DNA from: Halichoerus grypus
Taxonomy: Eukaryota; Chordata; Mammalia; Carnivora; Phocidae
Length of the DNA: 64,000 nt
Direction: 5' to 3'
NCBI RefSeq assembly: GCF_964656455.1
Contig: NC_135718.1
Location: forward strand, 147,666,762-147,730,761
In this document: in pieces, positions 13,819-25,999 of the stretch
Position numbering within the stretch: the first letter of the stretch is position 1
Layout of the letters: every line of letters starts with the position of its first letter
Notes under the pieces: generated by a model
What the model saw: only the letters and a program-made list of their open reading frames with translations
Told to the model about the DNA's origin: nothing
The model's database searches: none
Position numbers and translations under genes: made by a program

Positions 13819-14734
13819 GCGTGGGGGGAGGAGGGCAGATCTACAGAGAGGGTTGTCTTCAGACTTGGACAGTAGTCCAGGGACCCAAAGGTGGGCTGAG
13901 GGACAGAAATATTTGTAGAGATAGAGACAAGAGGGTTGGGGGGGGGGGAGATAGAGAGAGAGAATAGAGACAGACAGGTGGTTTGAGAAAGAGCACGAGG
14001 TGGTCTCCCCAGGGTGGATGCCCTCACACTCTCTGGCCAATGTCTTTGCTTGACTGGAAGGCAGGAGACTTAACCCCCAACGCAGGGTGTTCTACTGTCC
14101 ATGGGCTAGTCTTCACTACCCATGACCCGGAGAACAGTCAGGAGAGAGGAACTCTCCCAGCCTCACCCCAAGACTTCTCTGCCGTCTCCCAGTGGGTCAG
14201 AGCTTTGGAGAAAAGTGTGGGACACAAATACATTGTGCCTGCCTTTTTAGAAATACAGGCAATTCCTTGCCTCCTGAAAACATCACAGTCACCCCTTTCA
14301 TTTGTTCATAAAGTACTTGCATGCACTGAACTGTATCACCTTATAAAACATGAAGGCCAAACTTGATAGCAGATGATTCAAGATGACAAAGGCAAGGTAA
14401 CAACAAAGTAACTTTCCCCATCAAAGCAAATGGGACACAGCCAAGACTAGAATCTAGGTCTTAGATACTTTATTCCTGACAACATTAGGATTCTGATTCT
14501 TTCACAAAGGGTGGCTAAGTGGATGTGACATCGATGCGGGGGAGGGGGTGGTGTGTGCGCACACATACAATGTCTTTCGATGCACAGAATACGAGAAGAC
14601 AAGAGATGAGGTAGGGAAGGAAGGAAGGTCTTTCACTGACTTCTTAGTTTCTTTACATTCCTCCAACTCTGATCCTCTTCAGTTACCTCTTTCTGCCAAT
14701 GGCACCGTAACAGTTTGAGCCACTGGGCCGCGTG

Positions 14735-15055
14735 ACAGAGTGCCCTCTTCCCTCTCAGCCACAGAAATCCACTTACCACAGTCCTATCCTATTTCAGATC
14801 TCAGCTCAGCACTCTCCTCCATGAAACCTAACCTAGTAACAGCCCCAGATGAACTCCCTCACCTCGGAGCCACCAGAACCTGTGCTGTCTACACCGCGGC
14901 CACGGGGCATCTCAGAACACCTCAGGTCACACCTGCCAGGCTGCCAGCAAGGCTGTGAACTCCTGAAAGGTGGTGAGGACCTGTCCTGCATCTGTGGATT
15001 CCCCAGGTGGCCTCCCGGAGCCTCCGGCACTAAGCGCCTATTCAAGCATTTCTTA
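14735..15055 (+). mobile_element. L2 3'-end fragment
   Basis: The order of blocks is typical of an L2 3' end: ATCTCAGCTCAGCACTCTCC and TCCATGAAACC (as in CTCAAATGTCACCTCCTCC...GAAGCC), then CTGTGAACTCCTGAAAGGTG and GTGAGGACCTGTCCTGCATC, then ATTCCCCAG and a weak GCACTAAGCGCC end. It is old and diverged. Confidence 0.6.
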
Positions 15056-15929
15056 ATATGTAAAAAGAGTGAAGGAGGGAAAGATGGGGATGGTGTGACC
15101 CAAAGCCCTCGACCTCACCTTAGGGAGGCAGTGGGTCCCCGTGTGCCCCTTCCCCTAGAGGCCAGTGATAGGCTGGACCCTGGCCGGCACGCTACTGGAT
15201 AGACGGCCTTCTCCTCTGCCACCTCTGTCATACCCACCTCAAAAATCTGCCTTTTCATATCTGACAATTCCAAACAGGCAAATCTACGCAGGACCCATAG
15301 TCTGGGGGTGTCCCCAGAAAGCCAACATTCTCCATGGTGAAGGCTCCGGGTGCTGTGGAGAGTTTGGCGCGTGACCTACCGGTACCTGGGAAGAATTCTT
15401 GGAAGGCCTGACAGCAGCCCCCAGGGAGGGGCCGTACACAGGACGCTGACCACCAGTGAGCCCTCTGAGGAATGTTCAGACCGCGTACATTACTGACCAA
15501 GCACCTGTCAGGTGCCAGGAACCAGGTGGGTGCTGGGATTTCCAAGAAGAACCGGCCACGGGCTCTGGCTTCATGAAGCCCATGGGTTATCCTCCTCTGG
15601 GCCCTCTCACAAAGGATGCCAACAGCCTTGAGACCTGTGGTGGGCGCAGAAAGTTGCCAGGGTAGGTGGCTGGCACCCAAAAACTCTCCGACACACACCT
15701 TCTTCCCCTTCCTCCAGGTTCTTTCTGTTTCCCACAAGCCCAAACACACCCACAAACCAGAAACTCTTCAGCTCGCGCTGAGAAACGACTATGACATAAT
15801 TTGATTGTTCGACACCAAAGCAGGGACCGCAGTCTCGTGTGAGTGGCTTGAGGCTCAGGCTAGTGCATCCGGACGCTCTTCACTCCTAATTCTTAACCCC
15901 TTGTTGGTTTCATGGAAAAGCCTATTTTT

Positions 15930-16121
15930 TAAACAAGATTTTATTTATTTATTTGAGAGAGAGAGAGAGAGAGAACGGGTGGGGAGAGGGAGAGAGAGAG
16001 AGAGGGAGAAGCAGGCTCCCCGCTGAGCAGGGAGCCCGATGCGGGGCTTGATCCCAGGACCCTGGAACCATGACCTGAGCCAAAGGCAGACACTTAACCG
16101 ACTGAGCCACCCAGGCGCCCC
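15930..16121 (-). mobile_element. CAN SINE
   Basis: Reverse-orientation SINE with AAGATTTTATTTATTTATTT tail, GA-rich tract, CTGAGCAGGGAGCCCGATGC and head GAGCCACCCAGGCGCCC. The target-site duplication GGAAAAGCCTATTTTT recurs with one change at 15914-15929 and 16122-16137. It looks relatively young (low divergence). Confidence 0.96.
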
Positions 16122-16607
16122 GGAAAAGCTTATTTTTGTGTGTCTTTAAGAGTTTGTCTGTCAAACAAATGGAAAGGATGAACAATTCAATGCCCTGCAT
16201 GTTCTAGACCAGAAGGGCTACGGGTCAGTGCTTCTGGTTAGCACGGGGAAACAGCAGCCAGGGGAGGTGAAGACCCTCCAGGCCCCGGTGCTGGAGTCTG
16301 ACACTGCAGTTGGCCTGGGGCCGGCTTGTCGGATGAGAAATCCAAGCTCCTGAAATCTTCAGGTGTTGGAAACCATGCTGAGACTCCGTGCTGTCCGGGT
16401 CTTAGCCCTTCAGAAGCTCGGGGGCTTGAAGGCAGGACCCCAAGTCTGGGGTCTCTTTAAGGGCCACCATGGACTGAACTATGAAAATAAGATGTCCTGG
16501 AGGCCTTTCACCTTTCCTTTTGGGTTGTTAGGCAGGTAGGCCAAGCAAGGGGACATAAGGGCATGAGTCAATCAGCAGCAAGATTTTGAGATTCCTCAAG
16601 TACATCG

Positions 16608-16690
16608 TCCCACAAATACTTACTGAGCATTTCCCACGGTGCCAGGCACAGTGCTGGGCTTCAAAAGAAAATGAGATGCACTCACTCTCT
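16608..16690 (-). mobile_element. L2 3'-end fragment
   Basis: CAAATACTTACTGAGCATTT is followed by a GTGCCAGGCACAGTGCTGGG block. This is the reverse complement of the L2 3' end (CCCAGCGCC...GTGCCTGGCAC...GCTCAATAAATATTTG). Confidence 0.65.
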
Positions 16691-19009
16691 TCACACGTAG
16701 CCAACAGCCACCAAATGTGCTGAGCCTTGTGTGAGGGTTTCGGGCGGGGGTGAAAATAAAATTATATGACACTCTTGAGATAATTTTAAAGTTTGTTTGT
16801 TTTTTTGGTTTATGTTTTCGGGTTTTCTTTAGAGAAACACATCATGCCTTTCTTGTCATCTCTCTCTCTGGGCTTAAGGCTTCGGCGGCTCCGGTCACAT
16901 GCATTCTCTCCTTCTCCAGCGACGCTCGGGCACCGATCCCATTCACACGTCCCCTGCTTGGCACGCCGAGCCTCCCTGGGCCAACTGGCAGAAGGGAGGC
17001 TCATGTGCCGGGCAGCAGGCTCCTGCCTTTCTGGATGGGTGCCGGCCGCCTGGGCGAGGGGCTTTGGTCCTTAATAGCTCAAGCCTGGACTGCTTCTCGG
17101 GGAACCCCTTTGCCTAAAGAGTTGCTGCCGAAGCTGGGAGGAGGACGTGACCTCACCCTGGCTTCGGCCTCAGGTGGCTATGCTTGGCGGTGTGAGGGGA
17201 GAGTTTAGTCTGTGAGGCCTGCCCCACACGTGGTCACCCATGACTTGAGAAATGGGTTTCCTCCCAAGCTGTACATAGAAAGCATGAAAAACGGGAAGCT
17301 ACTGGTTGGTGGCCTGTGGTTCATTCCCCGGAGATGCAAGCTTCTCTCTACAACGGTAGTTTCTAGAAGAGGTGACCACTGAGAAAGTGAGAGAACTGTC
17401 TCAATATTCTCCTGCCTTAAGATGAGAACGTCCTGTAGCCTGGGGTCCCAAGCACATTCTCTGCTCCGTTGCAAGTGCTAATATACAATAGATTTCCATA
17501 TCCCCAGAATGTGTGAGGCCGGGCCCAGGGCTCTCTTCCGTGAGCTCCATAGCACAATACAAAGGAAGAACACTGGTACAAAGCCAGGTACAAGACTCCC
17601 ACCCTGTGACCCGGCCTCCCTTAAGCTCAGTGTCCTTATCACCCAATAGTCGATAATAAAACCAACCACACCATAATCCTTGTTAAAGATGAAACAGGGT
17701 CATTTTTATAAAAGCACATGTCTGTGCTCAGTAACTGGTAGGTTTTCAACTGTGGGTTAAACCTAAATCAATCCCATTGAAAAAGGCCCCTTTGGGAAGA
17801 ATAAGAAAGCAAGACAGATTTGGAATTAAGAGTTTGGTTTCCGTATCTCAGGAATCAGCAACCCAGAAGGAACCAGGTAAGCCAATGAGTGTACGGATAC
17901 ACACGCATACGCGCTCTCTACCTCACTGTCCGGGATTTCCAGGCAGGCTCATACTCACACCATCACAGGCCAAGATATCGATCCTCAGCCAACGGAATAA
18001 ATTTCAAATGTCTGTCCTCATTCCCCCTCTTCATGTTCCTTTACTACTATTCTTCTCCCAAGCACATTAAGAATCCAGCTTCGTCTAAAGCCTGAAGTGT
18101 CCCCTCCACACAGAGCCCCTGACTTCAGTCTTCCTGAGTCGGGAAGCATCGAGTCTCCCTGAGCTGGTGGAGCTTGCTCGGGAAGGCTCGGTCCTTCTAG
18201 AGGCAGAAACGCCCTTCTGGGAACCACTTAGCTCTGATGCCGTCTCAACTTGTGTCCAACAAGCGAGCCTGGAAGTCATCTTTCAGATAACTGCTTCCCA
18301 ATTCCATTAAAAATATATAACCAAAGAGAGTAAAGACTCTATTCATAATCAAGGTTTGAGCAAGCATGTTTCAGTTTCAACTTTTGGGTGGGATTCAGAC
18401 CTCACCACGATCATCTTTCTCCACTGGGGCATCGAGAAACCCCACACTCAAAATGTTAAAATAACCAGATGTTGCCACGTTTCTATCATGTGTGGTCTTA
18501 CCATCTTGACATCATTTCACTGTCTTAGGACCACAAATGCTTTTCTGGTTCCTGGTGACAAGTGGGATTTTCTCGCCTGTATTTACAAACTCAATCATGG
18601 CAGAACTATTTTTTTCCCTCTAACCTTCCAAACAATTTTATCAGAATTTAGTGTGAAATAAAGAACATTCTGTTCTCACACAGAATCTTTCCCAGTTTTT
18701 GAGAACCACGGAATAATTCAAAGGCAGGGTTCCTAATGCAACGTACTACTGACCTTAAGAGGCCTTTACACAGGATGGTGATGATTCAGTGTTACCCCGC
18801 TCTGTGATTATTTCCAACTCACCAGTCACAGCAGCCTAGCGCTAACAGGATGCCCTTGTCCTACTGCTGTCAGCTCCCACCTCTGCCAGATCAACGCCGT
18901 CGACAGTGGTACGCACCCCAAGGACAAACAGAACATGACATCACGGATGACAAACAGCAGATTCCAGCAGGGTAGACACAGGGTCTGGAATCAAGAAATG
19001 AGGTACAAC

Positions 19010-19221
19010 AGGGGCATCTGGGTGGCTCAGTCGGTTGGGCGTCCAAGTCTTGATTTTGGCTCAGGTCATGATCTCATGGGTCGTGGAATCAAGCCCGGCG
19101 TCGGGCTCCATGCTCAGTGGGGAGTCTGCTTGGGATTCTCTCTACCTCTCTCTCTACCCCTTTCCCTGCTTGTTCTTTCTCTCTAAAATAAATAAATAAA
19201 TCTTAAAAAAAAAAAAAAAGA
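19010..19221 (+). mobile_element. CAN SINE, first of a tandem pair
   Basis: Older-type forward SINE (GGGGCATCTGGGTGGCTCAG, GTCCAAGTCTTGATTTTGGC, TCCATGCTCAGTGGGGAGTC) ending in AAATAAATAAATCTT and a run of 15 A. It is followed at once by a second SINE. The outer target-site duplication (AAGAAATGAGGTACAAC, 18993-19009) is found again only after the second copy (19438-19454). Confidence 0.95.
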
Positions 19222-19437
19222 GGGGTGCCTGGGTGGCTCAGTTGGTTAAGCATCCAACTCTTGGTTTGGGCTCAGGTCATAAGATCAAGCCCCAGGTTGG
19301 GCTCTGAGCTCAGTGCAGAGTCTGCTTGGGATTTTCTCTTCCTCTCCCTCTGCCCCGCCCCCCACTTGTGCGCTCTTGCTCGCGTACTCTCTCAAATAAA
19401 TAAATCAATTAATTAATAAAATCTTTTTTTTTCTTTT
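19222..19437 (+). mobile_element. CAN SINE, second of a tandem pair
   Basis: Forward SINE with head GGGGTGCCTGGGTGGCTCAG, CATCCAACTCTTGGTTTGGG and an AAATAAATAAATCAATT tail. It sits in the A-tail of the preceding SINE, in the same orientation, before the shared outer duplication. Insertion into the first element's tail is the simplest history. Confidence 0.95.
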
Positions 19438-19908
19438 AAGAAACGAGGTACAACATTCTAGTTCACTCCATCCCTTCAGCGTCTTTCACTCAGTCCTTCT
19501 GCATTAGAAACATGATTCCTTTCACTCGATAAAGAGGATGGGAAGTTGAAGTGTGAGAGAGAAAAAGGACTAGTGTATTTACCTTGAACAGGACAAAAGA
19601 AAAGGACTCTCTGAAGCTCAGACTACTATTTCCACTGCAACTACCACAGATAACGAGATCATTTCACATAAACGTGTATGTTGACTATGGTAATATTATG
19701 TCGAAATATGAGATATGATGGAGCATGTATCCATCTCCTACATGGGGCCTGGGAGAGGGGCTACCTGGGGAAGCGCCTGGCAAAGAGTGTTGGCACAAAG
19801 AAAAAGGAACAAGTTAATCTGCCAGTTTCTTCCACTATCTTCCGGGCTGTAGAAACAGAACATTGGCTTTTAGCTGAGTTAATGGCCCCTGAGAGGAAAG
19901 ACACTTTC

Positions 19909-20145
19909 CAGCTTCCCTTGCAGCTAGATGTGGTCATGTCTTAGGTGACAAAATTCTAGTGATAAATGAGTGGAGGTAGGATATAAAACTTCTAGAAATG
20001 TCCTTAAAAATAAGGAATGTTTCTTATCTGTTGCTCTGTTCCTTCTGTTAGCTAGAACATGAATATTATGGCTAGAGCCCTAGCAGCCACTTTGGGCCAT
20101 GAATTGGCTGGGGAATGGAAGCCCTACTAGGGAGAGAACCAGATA
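19909..20145 (+). mobile_element. Ancient interspersed repeat, copy A (family not named)
   Basis: CAGCTTCCCTTGCAGCTAGA, TGTGGTCATG and later TATTATGGCTAGAGCCCTAG plus CAGCCACTTTGGGCCATGA align in the same order with segments at 39250-39440 and 58125-58335. I recognise it as a widespread old mammalian repeat, perhaps an ancient L1 3' region, but cannot name the family safely. Confidence 0.5.
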
Positions 20146-20297
20146 GAAGTTATCATACTCTAGAGACCAGCCTGGATGGTCACCTTTGGACTACATGAAA
20201 ACAAGGAGAAATAAATGTATATTTTGTTTAAGTTAGTTATTTTGGGGTTTTGGAGGTTTTTGTTTTGTTTTTGGCAGCCTAGCCAATCCAAGCTATT

Positions 20298-20345
20298 AAG
20301 AAGGAGGAGGAGGAAGAGGAGGAAGAGGAGGACGAGGAGGAAGAA
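20298..20345. repeat. (GGA/GAA)n polypurine tract
   Basis: Forty-eight bases of AAG/GAGG repeats contain a single pyrimidine (20333). Homopurine mirror-type tracts like this can form triplex DNA. In PBX1 sense the strand is polypyrimidine. Confidence 0.85.
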
Positions 20346-20349
20346 CTCT

Positions 20350-23300
20350 GCAAGGCAGAGTGATTTCATGTTGGTTAGTGTGTCAGAGAGGTAATTATAA
20401 AGGGGCAGATTGAAGAACAAGAAGCAAGTCACCAAAAAGCCCGAGTCGTTACAGGGGAGAAATTCTTCCTGCAGAAGAAGGTTTAGAACAGACAGAAAGA
20501 GGGTTGATCATTAGAGGGTCTCTCCGAGAACTGCTCTGGCTAATGAGCTGAGGTGGGAGAAGATCCAGGAAGTCTGGGGCAAAGGGGCAGGAGGGGAAGG
20601 AGGTGCCTCCTAGTCAGGGTGTTGGGGGGCCTGCAGCCTAGACTGGGGAAGACAGGGTGGGTGGGGAGGGGCGGCTGCACGTGGAGACCAGCCGAGGGCA
20701 CTCAGGGAGGGTTCTGTCCCGACCAGAGGAAAGCCAAGACAGACTAAACTGTCAGCCTGGCGGCAAACATAGGAGCAGGAACAATATGCAAGACTGAAGT
20801 CTAACAAATTCCTTTTGGCTGCCGTAACTTGCCTGCCTGTGTACGGTGCGTATTGGGACCTTTCCTTACACGATAGTAAAACAATGTTTGCCTTCTAACC
20901 TGCCCGCTGAATATGTCAGTTCCAGAGGACCAGAATGGGGACGGGAGAAGAGAAAGGGAAATCCTAATGCAGCCTACTTAGAGAAGAAATCACCTCCGCT
21001 CACTCTGTTGGTAGCACAAACGCCGCAGCTGAAGGACACCAGGTCTATTTATGGGTGCCCCAGGTCCATTTCAAAACACATGCCGATTAGCTTTCCTTTT
21101 TCCATGACCACAGACAACACCTGTGACCCCAGACAGCCATCTCACAAATGCCTACAAGGTCAGGCAGGGTCCTTCAGGGAGAGTATATGGATGATCCATC
21201 ACCGCTCGTTACAAAAACCACCCCAAGCACATGCCTTGCTGCTAATGAGTCACCCGTGCCGCCCTCAGATGCACGGAGCTGCAGAATCCGCAGGCCAACA
21301 GGCTGCCTGAGAAGCAGGAGGCTTTTGCTGCTTCTTCTCGAAACTTTCCAAGTAGCCTCTGAAAGCACTAAGGCTTGAGTGACGGGGAAGATCAGATGGC
21401 AGGCTGGATGTTGTGTCTCAGGTTCTCGTCCTAGGCAAGAGGTGCTGAGTAAGAAACGCACGGGGGGAGGGGGGCGGCAGAAGGGGGATGGCACTTGAGA
21501 TTATGAGCTCCAGACTGCAAAACATGCCTTCACTAGCCCAGTCCCTGGATAAAAGAGAAACATCTTCCGGGGACCAAGAAAGGTCTTGGCTTGCTGTCTT
21601 AAGGGAGGCGTAACGTCTCTGCTTTGGGGAAGCGTCCACCGACCCACCATTTTCCACCTCTGCCCTCTCAGCACCTGTGCCTGTCCTCGGGGAAGGAGAC
21701 CAGGTGGCTCTGATCTCCTGGACTGATCGGATCTCTACGGCGCCTCCTTCTCTCCTCCCGACAGAGTCCAAGCGGCTAAAACCCTGAATACATAAACACC
21801 TGGTGCACAAATGGGCTTCAGTCTTCTTGAACTTGAGCACAAACATTCAAATTCCATCCTGAACAGGGCTTCTCAAATGCCGATTCCAGTTTCCAGGGGG
21901 ACATTTTAAGGGAGAAGTAGATTTCAAGTAAATGATTGCAACTTATCGAAAATAATGTGCTACTTAGCGTCTGCGGCAAACATCCTGGCAGGCAGCGAGG
22001 GGGAAAGAGCACTGAAGCAGATGGGAGCGATTAGGCTCTGAGTTTCAGACGAGCGTTTTGTTGGTGTCTTCACTTGCTTTTATATCCTGGTAAAAATCCG
22101 GAAGAAGGGGACAAGAGAGAGGGGTCCTCTGGCCCATCCCTGTCTCGGGGCGCTTGAGATGGAGTCCCTCCCCCCGCCCGAGCTCTCACACAGGGGGTGC
22201 CTCTCACGGTGGGGAGGTACACTGGCCATCATGACCATCATCATCAAAAAGCATTTAGCACCGCAAGGCGCTAGCTAAATACATCAACGGTTGACAGAGA
22301 GACAGATGACAGGCTATCTTAATTTTCCTTTAAAGATCTGCCTCCCTGAGGCTGGGCCTTATTTACTGTGCTTCTTACTATATTTATCTGAAGAGGTGTC
22401 TTGTTTTCTCCTCCACTGAGTGAGCTAACATCTCTCTGACCCACAAAATAGCTGCTCTCAAGCTTACCTGGGGGCGGGCGCACCCCACCGGTTCCAGGGG
22501 AACAGGGGAAAGCCCCTAGCAAGCCGAGTCTAAGTCGAGGAGGCCACTGAGGCCCAGAGTGCTGAGCGTTCAGCAAGGGCCCTTCAGATCGGAGAGGGGA
22601 CTCCAGCTGTCCCCACTTCAGTAGAGGTCTTTGCCGGGGCTCACATCCTCTGGGGTACCAGACATATGGTGATCTTAGAAGCCAAATTTGCTTTTCTCTT
22701 TTGGTGTAGCCTGCTTTCCAGAGGCACTCTGCTTGACTCTGCCAAACTGGTCATGTCCACTTATTTTTAGTGACAGCCTTGCAGCGCCATTAAAACAAAA
22801 ATCTCTTAGCCTGCACAAAGTGGTACTGGTCTGCACGATTTCACCAACATTGCCACTCTGCCAAGGACCCCGGTTCATCCACTCTTCATTCAGCAAACCT
22901 ACAGTTGAGTACCTACTCTCTGCTAAGTCCTGTATTTCCACTGGGGAGACCCAACCAGAAGTAAGTCTGCAGAATCATGGAAGAAAGAGAAACGTTGGCT
23001 AATAACACAAAGTGAAAATGGGTAGATATGTGGACAAAGGGTCTAGGAGAACGGAGGAAGCAATGATCTTTTCTTATGTGGGAATTAAACTGTACACAGC
23101 AATTTATCAAAAATGGGTTCATCTGCCTTTACCCTCACATGCACATTCTGGGGTATTATGAAACCCTTCATTCGGAGGAGGGAACAGACGCACAGGGGAG
23201 GCAGACGGGGCCCTGGCCACACACGGGTTATGCAGTTGACTTAGGGTTTTCCCCTACAGCTGAGCAAAGCTAGTAGCAGCCGAGGGCCCACGCCCTGACT

Positions 23301-25370
23301 CACTCGCAGGGCTGAACTGGGACGCCAGGGCCGGAGTTAGCGGCCAGCAATTTTCACAGGTTGGAGGCCAGCGCGAACATTCGTGTTGCCTTTTGGCCGC
23401 ACGTCATGTCTCTGCTCTCCTGAGCTAGCCTGAACCTAGGAAAACTCTGAACAACACATGTGGCTTATCCAGCTCCAACACCCTCTACCCTGTTCTGTCT
23501 TAAAATAAACCCCCAAGTCAAAGAACCGTTTACACATCAAAGCATCATAATTATAGTCGTGCAAACACTTTTTTTAAAAGCTCGATTTGTTTTCACTTCT
23601 TGTGACCGAATATATGGAGGTGAGATCCCAGCAGCTGTGCTGTTGTTCTGTTTGGTAATGAATGGGACCGGGTTGCTGGTGCAAGACTTTGGTTTTAAGG
23701 TTTGACATCACATGGTGGGAGATGCCTCCAATTCCAGGCTCTGTTCCCAATTTCCAAACTCTGGGTCCCCTCTCTGCCTCCATTTACTATCAGAATGGCA
23801 CATGGGCTCAGACAGGTGAGAAGAAAGATGCTCTGAAGTCCTCCAGAGAAAGAGGTGCAGATACCCCTATCACATTGCTCAATGTATGTATCATGTATAT
23901 TTTCTTTTCCTAGAGAAGGTAAAGGTCTGGAGCCATCTCAGCCTACTGTCCTCATCTTCAAACATTATTTTCAACAGGTGATGATGGAACAACATTAGGA
24001 TGAAAACTCGCTAATTTTAAGATTTCATAAACCAACACAAACTATGTTTATGTATTTCTGTTTCCTCTTTGAGAGAGGATCCCAGGAAACCAACTCTGGT
24101 TGAAGACCTAGAGATTTCTACTTTAGGCAAACATTCAAACAATACTGCTGGTCTTAAAACTCAGGATGCCAGCAACATACAGGAGATCAGAGAGTTATTC
24201 AGCCTCTCAGTGACAAGGATGTAAAAAGTTATGAACAGAATAAAAAGCAGAAGGTTTCCCTAATTTCTCTCCGCCTTGTTGCCACTAGTACCGTTCTGTG
24301 TTTGGCAGGACCCTAGACGCTCAAAACATGGTAGTTCGGTCCCTGCTTATGTCCTGTGAGAAAAATGCTCAGGTTTGGCTCCGCGGTCTGAGTCTCTGGG
24401 ATGCAACATCACTATTCTCTTCTTGACTCTCAAAACATCTGAGATTCTTTCAAAGATGCTAAGGTGAATTTCAAAATGTGGTCTTCCTGGACAATTATTC
24501 TTTTGAGAGTCAAGCATTTATTCAATTCACGTGTAGAAGAAAAAAGGCTTTGTACTTCCATATTCTGAAGACAGCACACATACTCTAGCTCACACACACA
24601 CACAGAACACACGAACACACAACCATGGATCTAGAGTAGATATCCAGTCTTAAATTTTAGCTGTGACCTAGAAGCTAAAGCCATACATACAATGATGGGT
24701 ACACTAAACTCATACATTTATAATCCCTTCAAATAAAGATGAGAAGATTAATCAATGCACACTGAAGACCATTTACAGTGCTTAAATTAGGCTTAGAACT
24801 TTGTAGTTACTTTTCAGAGCTGTTTTAGTTGCCACGCCCTCTGTATGGTTCTTTGGACCTTTCCTAGAAGTACGAATTAATTCAAGTTCGGAAGAAAAAG
24901 AAATCTGTCTGGGGGTACAACCCATCCATTTGGAGAATATGCTGATCTACTGGAGATAAGAATTTCCCTAGAAAAGGTAAGGGAAGGAGGAGAGTGGGGG
25001 TGGGGAGCGGGGAAGAGGACTAAGAGAGGCAAAGGGAGAAGAAAAGAGGGAGATAAACTAAGTCTCGAGATGTCTGCGGGTCAAGAAGCATTACACAGAC
25101 CAGATGCCCAGTGGTGAGGACATAACGCAGCGGCCCTTCTGTCTAAATCTCATGTCACAGTGTCCTTCCGAACACGCGACTTGGCTCTGCAGTGTTCTGT
25201 CCTGCCTTCAGCTCACCGTGCCCTTTACATCTAAGGAATACCCATGCCCCTGGGGATGAAAGAAAAAGAAGGAAAGGTACACAAGAGGGAATGCATGTTC
25301 AGGGAGCTGTGTGAAATGATTTGTACTTGCATTCATTCTTGGGTAGGGCCCTTTTGAGTGAAATATATTA
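20350..25370. other. Intron 2 stretch without recognisable gene
   Basis: No SINE is seen between 20150 and 25390. An L2 fragment sits at 22876-22966. The rest is unassigned unique sequence; a short (CA)n tract lies at about 24593-24605. Confidence 0.65.
22876..22966 (-). mobile_element. L2 3'-end fragment
   Basis: TTCATTCAGCAAACCTACAG, GAGTACCTACTCTCTGC and CACTGGGGAGACCCAACCAG follow the reverse complement of an L2 3' end. Confidence 0.6.
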
Positions 25371-25371
25371 A

Positions 25372-25745
25372 CCCGTTTATTCATTCATTCAGTTTTCAAC
25401 AAGTATTTTATTCATTTGAGAGAGAGAGAGTGCATGAGAGCACGGGGCGGGGGGCGGGGGCAGAGGGAGAGGGAGAGAGAGTCCTAATCGGACAGGCGGG
25501 GCTCGATCCCACAACCCTGAGATCACGACCTGAGCCAAAACCAAGAGTCAGATGCTCAACCGACTGCGCCACCCAGGCACCCCTCATTCATTAAGTCAAA
25601 AACATCATTCCTTGAGCGCTAACCACATGCCAGACCGTACAGGTGTACTGGGGACACAGAAATAAAAGCAAAGGGCCTGCCTTAGAGGGACGGATGGTTC
25701 CGTGGAGACAGGCAGACAAGCAGATCCTTAACGCAGAGTAGCATG
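25372..25745 (-). mobile_element. L2 3'-end fragment, split by a SINE
   Basis: TTTATTCATTCATTCAG precedes the SINE, and after it come TCATTCATTAAGTC, TTCCTTGAGCGCTAACCACA, TGCCAGACCG, ACTGGGGACACAGAAATAAA and GAGACAGGCAGACAAGCAG. This is the reverse complement of an L2 3' end whose (TGAA)n tip was the SINE target. Confidence 0.7.
25393..25582 (-). mobile_element. CAN SINE inside an L2
   Basis: Reverse-orientation SINE (TATTTTATTCATTTGAGAGA tail, GGGGCTCGATCCCACAACCC, head GCGCCACCCAGGCACCCC). The duplication TCATTCATT flanks it (from 25381 and again from 25583). It landed in the TTCA repeat of the L2 tip. Confidence 0.9.
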
Positions 25746-25999
25746 GAGGGAGTTTACTCACCAGAACGCCTCTGCTTGGGATCTTTTCACAATTAAGTGT
25801 GCCGACGTTCACCCTAACTTCCCCATTCCAGCGTAGGCCACCACATACTCAAATAATACACAAGCAGGTGCCAACATTTGCCGGCGCAGAGGTTGATGAG
25901 GCCGGGGGCCAGGTGCGCACGTCTACCTGTGACCACTATGGTACTCGCCTCATCCTCACGCCATTAAATCAGCAACCACTGGTGGAACTTAAACACTTA

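Noticed and set aside
18370..18712. Possible second hAT element ending TTTTTGAGAACCACGG
   Set aside because: Only the right end resembles a Charlie-type terminal repeat; the left end and interior do not match well enough.
20160..20435. Minus-strand frame rich in leucine (LLFLLFLLLLLNSL)
   Set aside because: It is the translation of the GGA/GAA polypurine tract, not a membrane protein.
24747..24754. TGATTAAT (minus strand), a PBX-HOX consensus octamer
   Set aside because: An 8-base motif is expected about twice by chance in 64 kb on both strands, so a single copy carries no weight.
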